Of a DNA stretch of 15,431 nt, positions 1 to 6,998 are shown one piece after another. A program made the position numbers and the translations under genes. Positions within the stretch are counted from its first letter, which is position 1; each line of letters opens with the position of its first letter. Origin of the DNA: Ruminococcus sp. UBA4275 (GTDB lineage Bacteria; Bacillota; Clostridia; Oscillospirales; Ruminococcaceae); the NCBI GenBank assembly GCA_002395085.1, contig DGVV01000035.1, forward strand, positions 1-15,431, read 5' to 3'. The notes beneath the pieces are model-generated. The model searched no databases. It saw only the letters and a list, made by a program, of their open reading frames with translations, and was not told where the DNA came from.

Positions 1-19
1 ATACCTTTTTCGACAGCCT

Positions 20-50
20 GAGGGTGGGGATTGACCTGCCCTCTTTTTTT
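20..50 (+). terminator. Intrinsic terminator of an upstream gene
   Basis: A 9-pair stem (20-28 with 35-43, two G-U pairs) with a 6-base loop is followed directly by seven T (44-50). This is a rho-independent terminator for a plus-strand transcript that enters from the left. Read on the minus strand there is no T-run after the stem, so it is not an equally good terminator for the neighbouring minus-strand gene. Confidence 0.72.
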
Positions 51-63
51 GTGAATGCGGATG

Positions 64-939
64 TCAGTGCATCAGTGTGGTGACGATCAGCACGGTGAAA
101 ATCAGGGCGGCTTCGATGATCAGTGCAAGCAGGATATTGCCAAGGCTTGTGCCGCCTGCCTCCTGAATCTCTGCGTGATACTGTGCTTCGCTCACCGCTG
201 TTTCACGGATTCTGCCGATCTTGCGGACGGCATAGCGGTAATACAGGCGGTTTGCGAACAGGCAGCAGAGTGCCGAGAAAATCAGTCTGGCGGCGTTGCT
301 GATCTGTCCCCACTGCAAAAAGGCTGCCGCGGTAACATCCAGCGGAACGTGCAGTCCCATTTCCGAATTCTGCTTGAACAGCATCGGCAGATAGAGAACC
401 AGATTGATGATCATGGAGCTGAGCGCCCAGCCCCACATTTTGCGGTTTGCAAAATACAGCTCCGGAAAGAACAGGCAGATCAGATTGAACGAAAAGCGTT
501 TGCCCGTGCGCTTCATCAGCCGGAAGAGCGGCAGATAGTAGAAACGGTTATCGCGCACGAATTCCGCGACATCGCCCATTGTCACGCCGTCCATATCTTC
601 CGCAGGATCAAACCCGCAGCAGGGGTCGTCCGGATTGAGCCGCGCACCGTCATAGAGCGTGGCATTGATGAGCTGCGGAGATTCGCCGCGTTCGCGCAGG
701 GCAGCCTGTTCAAATTCCTCAGCCTGTTTTTCTGCTGAGCGTTCTTTGATGATCTGATGCTTGCGCTGGGAAATCCAACTTTCGCCTTTTTCATGCAGCG
801 TATCGTTGATGCATCTGCCGTTTTCCTTCCAGCAGGCACGGTGATAGGGTGTGCCGCATTCAGGGCAGGAAACAATGTCATCCTCAGCGGTGAATACCTT
901 TCCGCAGTGCAGACAGGCCTGACCGATATATTCCTCCAT
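64..939 (-). CDS. Membrane protein with N-terminal prokaryotic RING-like zinc finger (DUF2628-like C-terminal part)
   Basis: A 291-residue protein. Residues 9-43 carry a zinc-ligand pattern: C9-x2-C12-x12-C25-x2-C28-x4-H33-x2-C36-x6-C43. This resembles the prokaryotic RING finger family 1, which is known only as a domain type. A charged stretch (about 45-85) follows, then an acidic, proline-containing linker. Hydrophobic segments lie at about 151-187, 217-233 and 266-288, so the C-terminal half is in the membrane. The region around residues 120-190 resembles the DUF2628-type membrane proteins that often share a chain with such fingers in Clostridia. The ATG at 939 is preferred over the upstream GTG at 948, because the GGAGG at 948-952 sits 8 bases before the ATG and overlaps the GTG. 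It is divergent from secG with its own promoter. Function unknown; protein quality control or envelope assembly would be guesses. Confidence 0.85.
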   Translation of the reverse strand: MEEYIGQACLHCGKVFTAEDDIVSCPECGTPYHRACWKENGRCINDTLHEKGESWISQRKHQIIKERSAEKQAEEFEQAALRERGESPQLINATLYDGARLNPDDPCCGFDPAEDMDGVTMGDVAEFVRDNRFYYLPLFRLMKRTGKRFSFNLICLFFPELYFANRKMWGWALSSMIINLVLYLPMLFKQNSEMGLHVPLDVTAAAFLQWGQISNAARLIFSALCCLFANRLYYRYAVRKIGRIRETAVSEAQYHAEIQEAGGTSLGNILLALIIEAALIFTVLIVTTLMH

Positions 940-947
940 AGATTGCA

Positions 948-952
948 CCTCC
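948..952 (-). promoter_or_regulatory. Ribosome binding site fixing the start of the RING-like gene
   Basis: Read on the minus strand this is GGAGG, 8 bases before the ATG at 939. The upstream in-frame GTG (946-948) overlaps it, so translation should begin at the ATG. Confidence 0.75.
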
Positions 953-984
953 AGAAGGGTGTGAGATTTTGTGATATATTTTCT

Positions 985-1013
985 ATTTTACCACATCCTG
1001 TGCGGTTTTACAA
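985..1013 (-). promoter_or_regulatory. Promoter of the RING-like membrane protein gene
   Basis: On the minus strand there is a -35 TTGTAA (1008-1013), 17 bases, then a -10 TAAAAT (985-990) preceded by TGG, which gives an extended -10. Transcription would start near 978, leaving about 39 bases of leader before the ATG at 939. Confidence 0.65.
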
Positions 1014-1021
1014 GGGCATTG

Positions 1022-1052
1022 CACGGATTTTCACGGAAAATTCACGGATTTC
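1022..1052. repeat. Three CACGGA repeats between divergent promoters
   Basis: CACGGATTTT (1022), CACGGAAAAT (1032) and CACGGATTTC (1043) are tandem copies spaced 10 and 11 bases apart, about one helical turn. They lie between the -35 of the RING-like gene (1008-1013) and the -35 of secG (1084-1089). A related inverted sequence, CGTGAAATTT, lies at 1060-1069. This could be a binding site for a protein contacting one face of the DNA, but simple drift in an AT-rich gap is possible. Confidence 0.4.
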
Positions 1053-1083
1053 AGCACAGCGTGAAATTTTTTTGCAAAGGTAC

Positions 1084-1112
1084 TTGCTTTTTTTCAGAAA
1101 ATATGGTATACT
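1084..1112 (+). promoter_or_regulatory. secG promoter
   Basis: TTGCTT (1084-1089), 17 bases, then TATACT (1107-1112), preceded by TGG to give an extended -10. Transcription should start near 1119, about 65 bases before the secG ATG. Confidence 0.72.
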
Positions 1113-1183
1113 GAAAACAACCGTTTTCGGGCGAGGTATGCCCGGAATCTATCAATTCGTACCAGAAAGGAAATTCACAAATC

Positions 1184-1441
1184 ATGAGCGTTCTCGAAAT
1201 CGTCGGCGGCATTGTGCTGCTTATCTCCTGCGTGCTTCTCATCATCTTCGTGCTGATGCAGGATCAGAAGCAGGATCAGAATATGACATCCGCAATCACC
1301 GGCGGCACGTATGACTCCCACTTCAGCAAGAATGAGGGCAATACCAAGGAAGCGATTCTGAAGAAATGGACCACCTGGCTGGCGGTTATCTTCTTTGTCG
1401 CGACGCTGGTCATCCTGATCATCCCGACTTATTTTAGCTAA
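1184..1441 (+). CDS. secG: Preprotein translocase subunit SecG
   Basis: An 85-residue protein of typical SecG length. It has two hydrophobic helices (about 4-24 and 61-82) joined by a polar cytoplasmic loop. The loop starts with the family-typical LMQDQKQDQNM segment, corresponding to the VLLQ-x-GKG region after the first helix in other SecG proteins. SecG is the non-essential third subunit of the SecYEG channel and helps SecA-driven export. AGAAAGGA (1164-1171) provides the ribosome site, about 12 bases before the ATG. In many Firmicutes secG precedes rnr and smpB. Here rnr follows, but a strong terminator separates the two. The neighbouring secreted enzyme and surface protein would both use this channel. 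Confidence 0.93.
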   Translation: MSVLEIVGGIVLLISCVLLIIFVLMQDQKQDQNMTSAITGGTYDSHFSKNEGNTKEAILKKWTTWLAVIFFVATLVILIIPTYFS

Positions 1442-1445
1442 GCTG

Positions 1446-1487
1446 AATGTCCTGCGCTCCGCTGCGGAGTGCAGGACATTTCTTTTT
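1446..1487 (+). terminator. Strong intrinsic terminator after secG
   Basis: A perfect 10-pair stem (1446-1455 with 1471-1480) is extended by a further six pairs (one G-U) to a CTG triloop at 1462-1464. A T-rich tail follows (1479-1487). It begins 4 bases after the secG stop codon, so only readthrough or a separate promoter would reach rnr. Confidence 0.9.
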
Positions 1488-1539
1488 ATCATCAGATCTT
1501 TCCGGCGGGAAGCGTCCCGCAGTCCATCAACCAGTGAAT

Positions 1540-1544
1540 GGAGG
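1540..1544 (+). promoter_or_regulatory. Ribosome binding site fixing the rnr start
   Basis: GGAGG lies 8 bases before the ATG at 1553. An in-frame ATG at 1538 overlaps this site and has no ribosome site of its own, so it is rejected as the start. Confidence 0.75.
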
Positions 1545-1552
1545 TTTACAAT

Positions 1553-3796
1553 ATGGCAAGACGTATGAAAACACACAAGATGAAGCGCAGCGCACCTTCT
1601 GCGCGGTCGGCGGCGCGCAAACCGAAAGGGAGTGTCCGCGGCAGAACACTCGCAGATGAAGAAGCACGTCCGGAGATTCAGGTCTCTGAGGAGCAGCTTA
1701 CGCATTTCGCAAACCGCATTACCACGTTTCTGCGCAAGGCGAACGGCAGACCGGTCTCTCGCGCGGATCTCGCATCCAAATGCCGCGGACGCGGACAGGC
1801 TGCCTATCTGCGCGCCCTGAAAAAGCTCACCGCAGAGGGCGTGATTGCGGAGCGCCGCAGCGGGTATGTCTATGCGGAGGCGGCGGGGCTGCTGCGCTGT
1901 ACGGTCACGCGGCTGAGCCGAACCTTCGGATTTGTCCGCCCGCAGGAGGAGGGCGCTGCCGAAATCTTCATCCCCGGCAGAGAGCTCAAGGGCGCGATGA
2001 ACGGCGATACCGTTCTTGTGCAGCAGACAGGTTCACGCGACGGTCTGCCGGAAGGCAGCATTGTTACGGTCATCACGGCGGCTGAGGTGCAGGTCTCCGG
2101 TATGCTGACAGATGAGGAAGGCGTGCTGCAATTTCTGCCTGATACCATGTGCAGGCAGGCAATCCGTGTGGTGAATGCGGAGGACTGGCGTGACCATGCG
2201 GGCGATAAGGTGCTGGCAACGGTTGTGGAGCGCGGCACACGGCATTCCGAACACGCAGTCCGGGTGGATGTTTCGCTGGGCAGCGCACAGTCCGCACGCG
2301 CCTGTTCGGAGGCGCTGGCAGTTGTGAGCGGTATTCCGATGGAATTCCCGCCCGATGTGCTGGCTGAGGCAGAACGGCTGGAGGCAGCCGGCATTCCGGA
2401 AGGCGAACTGGAAGGCAGACTCGATCTGCGGCAGCCGGAGGACATCATTTTTACGATTGACGGCTGGGATGCAAAGGATCTTGACGATGCGGTTTCCATC
2501 TCGAAGACCGCCGGCGGCTACCGGCTGGGCGTTCATATCGCGGATGTTTCGCATTACGTGCAGCCGAATTCTGCGCTGGATACCGAAGCGATCGCACGCG
2601 GCACAAGTGTCTACTACGCAGATCAGGTCATCCCGATGCTCCCGAAAGCCCTCAGCAACGGTATCTGCTCGCTGCATCCGGATGTGGACAGACTGGCGTT
2701 TTCCGCGCTGCTGGAACTGGATCATGACGGCGAGATCCTGACATACGATTTCCGCAAGACGGTTATCCGGTCGGCGGTGAAGGGTGTATACCGTGAGGTG
2801 AATGCGGTGCTTGCCGGCACAGCGGATGCGGAAACGGAAGCGAAATACGCGCCGGTGAAGGAATCGCTGCTGCTGCTCAATGAGCTGCGCGAAAAGCGCC
2901 TTGCTGCGCGGAAAAAGCGCGGCGCACCGTCCATTGAGGCGGAGGAGAGTATGTTCATCCTTGATGAAAACGGTGTCTGCACGGATGTGGCAGCACGGAC
3001 GCGCGGGGCAGGCGAGGAACTGATTGAGGAATGTATGCTGCTGGCAAATGAAGCGGCGGCAAAGCTCGCAAAATCGCGGAAACTGCCGTTTGTTTACCGT
3101 GTCCACGCGAATCCGCCGGAGGAAAAGGCAATCCGGCTTGCCGAGGCGCTGAACCGTCTGGATATTCCGCATCCCGCTCTGGATGATCCGAAACCGCGCG
3201 ATTATGCGCAGGTGCTTGCGAATGCGGCAGACAGTCCGTATAAGCCGGCGGTGCATCAGATTGTGCTGCGGAGCATGGCAAAGGCAGACTATGAGACCGA
3301 ACCGATCGGGCATTTCGGGCTGGCACTCAGCGATTACACGCATTTCACTTCCCCGATCCGGCGCTATCCCGATCTCGCAATCCACCGCATTCTCTCTGCG
3401 ATGCTGCGCGGTGAAAAGCTCGAAAATGCGCGGCAGTTCGCAAATGCAGCAGCGGTTGCGGGCACGGTGACGGAGCAGCGCGCCATGCAGCTTGAACGCG
3501 ACTGCGATGATCGTTACCGCGCGGAATGGGCGAAGCAGCATCTCGGTGAAACCTTTGAGGGTGCAATTTCCGGACTGACGGAATTCGGCATCTATGTGAT
3601 GCTGCCGAACACTGCGGAGGGTCTGCTGCCGATGGATGCGCTGCCGATGGACGAATATGAGTACGATGGCTTTTTCACGATGCGTGCTGCCGGATCAGGG
3701 ACACGCTATACGATTGGTATGCCGCTGAAGGTGACGCTGGCACGGGCAGACATCAACAGCGGACATATTGACCTTTCATTTGCCGCGCTTGCTTGA
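1553..3796 (+). CDS. rnr: Ribonuclease R (3'-5' exoribonuclease)
   Basis: A 747-residue RNase R/VacB-type enzyme that digests structured RNA from the 3' end. A strongly basic tail (about 1-35) precedes a winged-helix region (about 50-105). OB-fold cold-shock domains span about 112-245; the first includes the GFVRP and IPGRELKGAMNGD segments. The RNB catalytic domain is at about 295-620. Its four metal-binding aspartates match the family pattern: D303, D309, D311 and D312 in TIDGWDAKDLDD. The conserved HFTSPIRRYPDL segment starts at residue 597. A C-terminal S1 RNA-binding domain lies at about 663-747. Length is close to the Bacillus enzyme and lacks a long lysine-rich tail. smpB, a common downstream partner, is absent here; a xylanase gene follows. 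No clear promoter was found between the secG terminator and this start. Confidence 0.95.
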   Translation: MARRMKTHKMKRSAPSARSAARKPKGSVRGRTLADEEARPEIQVSEEQLTHFANRITTFLRKANGRPVSRADLASKCRGRGQAAYLRALKKLTAEGVIAERRSGYVYAEAAGLLRCTVTRLSRTFGFVRPQEEGAAEIFIPGRELKGAMNGDTVLVQQTGSRDGLPEGSIVTVITAAEVQVSGMLTDEEGVLQFLPDTMCRQAIRVVNAEDWRDHAGDKVLATVVERGTRHSEHAVRVDVSLGSAQSARACSEALAVVSGIPMEFPPDVLAEAERLEAAGIPEGELEGRLDLRQPEDIIFTIDGWDAKDLDDAVSISKTAGGYRLGVHIADVSHYVQPNSALDTEAIARGTSVYYADQVIPMLPKALSNGICSLHPDVDRLAFSALLELDHDGEILTYDFRKTVIRSAVKGVYREVNAVLAGTADAETEAKYAPVKESLLLLNELREKRLAARKKRGAPSIEAEESMFILDENGVCTDVAARTRGAGEELIEECMLLANEAAAKLAKSRKLPFVYRVHANPPEEKAIRLAEALNRLDIPHPALDDPKPRDYAQVLANAADSPYKPAVHQIVLRSMAKADYETEPIGHFGLALSDYTHFTSPIRRYPDLAIHRILSAMLRGEKLENARQFANAAAVAGTVTEQRAMQLERDCDDRYRAEWAKQHLGETFEGAISGLTEFGIYVMLPNTAEGLLPMDALPMDEYEYDGFFTMRAAGSGTRYTIGMPLKVTLARADINSGHIDLSFAALA

Positions 3797-3896
3797 TTTG
3801 TCCGGTACAACCATACGCTTCAAACGTGATTGTTCATACAGGTCTTATGCATCAATTGCGGAAAACGTACAAATTATTTGCCAAAAACAGCGATCT

Positions 3897-3932
3897 TCTG
3901 CATTTTGTCCATTGAAAATGCGTTTTGTGAAT
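3897..3932 (+). promoter_or_regulatory. Candidate operator: repeated site next to the xylanase -35
   Basis: The 16 bases TCTGCATTTTGTCCAT (3897-3912) occur exactly once more in the window, at 9252-9267 upstream of the regulator gene. A weaker copy matching 11 of 16 positions follows at 3917-3932, a spacing of 20 bases. The second copy touches the first base of the -35 box. Two direct half-sites abutting -35 is a common layout for AraC/XylR-type activators. That the regulator at 6999-9191 binds here is inference. Confidence 0.5.
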
Positions 3933-3960
3933 TGATTGTTGTGTATGATTCTGATAGAAT
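3932..3960 (+). promoter_or_regulatory. Promoter of the GH30-CE1 enzyme gene
   Basis: TTGATT (3932-3937), 17 bases, then TAGAAT (3955-3960). Transcription would begin near 3967, giving a leader of about 90 bases. That leader contains a small hairpin (GCAC 3979-3982 with GTGC 3991-3994, extended by CTG/CAG across a one-base bulge). The ribosome site AGGGGAG (4047-4053) lies 5 bases before the ATG. No convincing terminator was seen between rnr and this promoter, so some readthrough from rnr is possible. Confidence 0.62.
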
Positions 3961-4058
3961 AAGATCATACAAGACTGCGCACAACAGGATGTGCAGCCGA
4001 ACGCAACTACAGGGGATCATTCGGACTAGACATACAACGAAGAAAAAGGGGAGTAATT

Positions 4059-6902
4059 ATGAAAAAATCGAAAATGCAGTGCCTGACCGCACTGCTCAGC
4101 ACGACATTGCTGCTGAGTTCCATGCCGATGCTGCCGGCAGCCGCTGCCGACTGTGTCATCGACACCGAAACCACGTTCCAGACCATCCAGGGCTTCGGCG
4201 GTATCAACCACCCCGAATGGACAGGATACGATCTGACCGACGCGGAGGTGCAGCGCGCCTTCGGTGACGGCGAGGGCGAGCTTGGCATGAGCATCCTGCG
4301 TATCTTTGTCAATGACGACAGCAGCCAGTGGGGCAGAGCCATTCCGGTTGCGAAAAAGGCGCAGGCACTCGGCGCAACGGTCTTTGCATCGCCGTGGTGT
4401 CCGCCTGCTGCCATCCGTACAAACGGTTCCGGCGGCCCGCGCGGCGGTAAATATGTCCTCAGCAACGGCGCAGAGGAAAAGTACGCCCAGCATCTGAACA
4501 GCTTTATCAAGTATGTCGAGGGTCAGGGTGTCAATCTCTACTCTGTTTCCGTTCAGAATGAGCCGGACTGGTCAAATGACTGGACGTACTGGTCTCCGGA
4601 ACGTGCAGCAAACTTTATCGCGAATTACGGTCAGACCGTGAAAGCCGGCACCAATGCCAAACTGATGTCGCCGGAGAGCTTCAGCTACAGCAAGGATTAC
4701 TACAATGCCATCCTGAATAACCAGAAGGCAATGGCAAACTGTGACCTTTTCGGAACACATTTCTATGGCACACAGCGCAGCGCAATGGATTTCCCGGCAA
4801 TGGAAAACTGCGGCAAGGACATCTGGATGACCGAGGTTTATGTGCCGGATTCCAAGATTAGCTGTGAGGCGTATCCGGAGTCGCTCGATCAGTCTGAGAA
4901 TATCCACAACGGTCTGGTCGTCGGCAATATGAACGCCTACGTTGTGTGGTATATCAAGCGCAGCTACGGCCCGATCAATGAACAGGGTCAGATTTCCAAG
5001 CGCGGCTACTGCTTCGGTCAGTATTCGATGTTTGTGCGTCCGGGCGCTGTCCGCGTGGATGCGACGGAACAGCCCGCAAGCAATGTCCTCGTTTCCGCGT
5101 TCAAGAATGAAGACGGTTCTGTTGCAGTTGTTGCGATCAACAAGGGCAGCGGAGACGTGAATCAGAACTTCTCGATGAACGGCGGTGAGAAGATCTCCGG
5201 CGTGGATGCCTACCGTACCTCCGCAAATGAGAATGCGGCTTCTGTCGGCGTGGCTTCTGTTTCGGACAGCGGCTTTACCGCAAAACTGCCGGCAAAGTCC
5301 GTCACGACCTTTGTGATTGACGCCGGTGAGGCACAGCCCGATCCGAACGGCTATCTGTTCCACTATACCTTTGAGAAGGGTACAGAAGGCTTCAGCGGCA
5401 GAGGCGGTGCAACCGTCGAGAACAGCTCGGATGCTTACGAAGGCGACAAGAGTCTCAGCGTTACCGGCCGTGAAAAGAACTGGCACGGTGCATCCCATTC
5501 GCTCAGCGCCAGCAAATTCAAGGCGGGTCAGACCTACGCATTCAGCGCGGTTGTGAAGCAGGATACGTCGGCTTCTGAGCCGATGCACTTCTCCATCCAG
5601 TATACCGGATCGGACGGCGATCCGCACTATGAAAAGATCGCAAGCGCATCCGTCCCGAAGGGCGAGTGGGTACAGCTCTACAACCCGTCCTATACGATCC
5701 CTGCCGGCGCGACTGATGTGCAGATCTATTTCGAGACAGACGAAGATGCCGGTTCGACCTGCTCCTTTACCGTGGATGAGGTCATCGGCGCACCGGAAGG
5801 TACGGTAATCGACGGTCCTGCACCGGTTGAATTCAAGCTTGGCGACCTCAACAACGACAGCAAGATCAATGCCATCGACTTCTCGCTCGTCAAGCAGGGC
5901 ATTCTCAAGGGCGGCTTTGCAGATACTGCATCCAAGCTCGCAGCAGATGTCACGCAGGACGGTTCTGTCAATGTCAGCGACGCTGTCTGGTATGCCAAGT
6001 TCCTGACCGGTGAGATCGAGGAATTCGGCAAGGCGGAAAACAATAACAACAACGAGAACAACAATAACAATCTCCCAATGCGCACCATCACGGAGTATAC
6101 TGCTGCTGTGAAGGACAGTGTTGTGATGACGGAAACGAGCGATTCCAAGCAGAAAAAAGCAGGCGTGACCTATCCGCAGATCACCAAGGAATACTATTTC
6201 TCCAAGAAGGCGAACAAGAATAAGCCCTATAACATCATGCTTCCGGCAAACTATGACGAGAGCAAGAAGTATCCGGTGCTGTATCTCCTGCACGGCTTCT
6301 TCGAGGATGAGGACCGTATGATTCTCACCGGCAACGAGAATCCGATCCCGACTCCGCAGATCATCACCAATGCGATTGCAGAGGGTGCGGCAAAGGAGAT
6401 GATCGTGGTTGTGCCGCAGGTCTTTACACATCCGACCAAAGCAGGCGCGACTGCATTCAATGACGGCGATTCCGTTGCGGGCTATGATAACTTTGTCGAT
6501 GATATTGTTGACAGCCTGATGCCGCATATTGAGAGCAAGTACAGTGTTGCGACCGGTAAGGCGAATACGGCAGTGACCGGCTTCTCCATGGGCGGCAAAG
6601 AGGCGCTCTGCATCGGCATTAAGCACAGCGACAAGTTTGGTTATGTCGGCGCGATCTGTCCTGCTCCGGGCGTGCAGGGGCCGTGGAAATGGAGCAGCGA
6701 GGAGGCAGCTCCGTCACTGATCATGGTGACCGGCGGTACCAATGATGACGTCGTCCGTTTGGATACGCCGCAGGGCTATCACAATGAGCTTGACAAGGCC
6801 GGTACACCGCATATCTGGCACGTTGTGCAGGGCGGCTACCACGGCGATAACTGCATCAGAGCGCACCTTTACAACTTTGTCCGCTATATCTTCAAGGCGT
6901 GA
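4059..6902 (+). CDS. Secreted GH30 xylanase - CBM22 - dockerin - CE1 feruloyl/acetyl esterase
   Basis: A 947-residue, four-module enzyme for arabinoglucuronoxylan. A signal peptide (1-30, cut after AAAA) leads to a GH30 domain, probably subfamily 8 (about 31-424), with acid/base E168 in SVQNEPDW and nucleophile E259 in WMTEVYVPD. A CBM22-like xylan-binding module (about 428-582) contains EGFSGRGGATVE and a late YFETDED strand. A type I dockerin (about 593-655) has two calcium loops, GDLNNDSKINAID (D596, N598, D600, N604, D607) and ADVTQDGSVNVSD, which should dock the enzyme on a cohesin scaffold. An Asn-rich linker (about 658-670) joins it to a CE1 esterase (about 672-947). The likely triad there is S843 in GFSMGG, D896 or D897 in GGTNDD, and H928 in GGYHGD. 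The esterase would release ferulate or acetate side chains while GH30 cuts the backbone. The gene has its own promoter and a nearby XylR-like regulator. Confidence 0.93.
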   Translation: MKKSKMQCLTALLSTTLLLSSMPMLPAAAADCVIDTETTFQTIQGFGGINHPEWTGYDLTDAEVQRAFGDGEGELGMSILRIFVNDDSSQWGRAIPVAKKAQALGATVFASPWCPPAAIRTNGSGGPRGGKYVLSNGAEEKYAQHLNSFIKYVEGQGVNLYSVSVQNEPDWSNDWTYWSPERAANFIANYGQTVKAGTNAKLMSPESFSYSKDYYNAILNNQKAMANCDLFGTHFYGTQRSAMDFPAMENCGKDIWMTEVYVPDSKISCEAYPESLDQSENIHNGLVVGNMNAYVVWYIKRSYGPINEQGQISKRGYCFGQYSMFVRPGAVRVDATEQPASNVLVSAFKNEDGSVAVVAINKGSGDVNQNFSMNGGEKISGVDAYRTSANENAASVGVASVSDSGFTAKLPAKSVTTFVIDAGEAQPDPNGYLFHYTFEKGTEGFSGRGGATVENSSDAYEGDKSLSVTGREKNWHGASHSLSASKFKAGQTYAFSAVVKQDTSASEPMHFSIQYTGSDGDPHYEKIASASVPKGEWVQLYNPSYTIPAGATDVQIYFETDEDAGSTCSFTVDEVIGAPEGTVIDGPAPVEFKLGDLNNDSKINAIDFSLVKQGILKGGFADTASKLAADVTQDGSVNVSDAVWYAKFLTGEIEEFGKAENNNNNENNNNNLPMRTITEYTAAVKDSVVMTETSDSKQKKAGVTYPQITKEYYFSKKANKNKPYNIMLPANYDESKKYPVLYLLHGFFEDEDRMILTGNENPIPTPQIITNAIAEGAAKEMIVVVPQVFTHPTKAGATAFNDGDSVAGYDNFVDDIVDSLMPHIESKYSVATGKANTAVTGFSMGGKEALCIGIKHSDKFGYVGAICPAPGVQGPWKWSSEEAAPSLIMVTGGTNDDVVRLDTPQGYHNELDKAGTPHIWHVVQGGYHGDNCIRAHLYNFVRYIFKA

Positions 6903-6949
6903 GAACCGTGCGCAAAACTTCTTATTGCTTAATTCCTCCCCTATAGAAC

Positions 6950-6991
6950 ACACTGACCGCCTACAGGTTTTCGCCTGTGGGCGGTCAGTGT
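6950..6991. terminator. Long hairpin between convergent genes
   Basis: An 18-pair stem with one T-G pair (6950-6967 with 6974-6991) and a TTTTCG loop lies between the stop codons of the xylanase-esterase (6902) and the regulator (6999). On the plus strand only a short T-run (TTT, 6991-6993) follows; on the minus strand there is none. The position and stem strength point to a shared terminator, but the tails are weak. Confidence 0.65.
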
Positions 6992-6998
6992 TTGCGGA

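Noticed and set aside
2033..3541. 502-codon open frame on the minus strand inside rnr
   Set aside because: Shadow of RNase R, which shows all catalytic motifs on the plus strand.
6069..6090. Asn-rich low-complexity stretch as a possible frameshift or assembly error
   Set aside because: The frame is continuous from the dockerin into the esterase, and Asn/Glu-rich linkers are usual between modules of secreted fibre-degrading enzymes.
4572..6626. 684-codon open frame on the minus strand inside the xylanase-esterase gene
   Set aside because: Shadow of a gene with four recognisable modules; the translated shadow has no recognisable motif and no ribosome site was seen.
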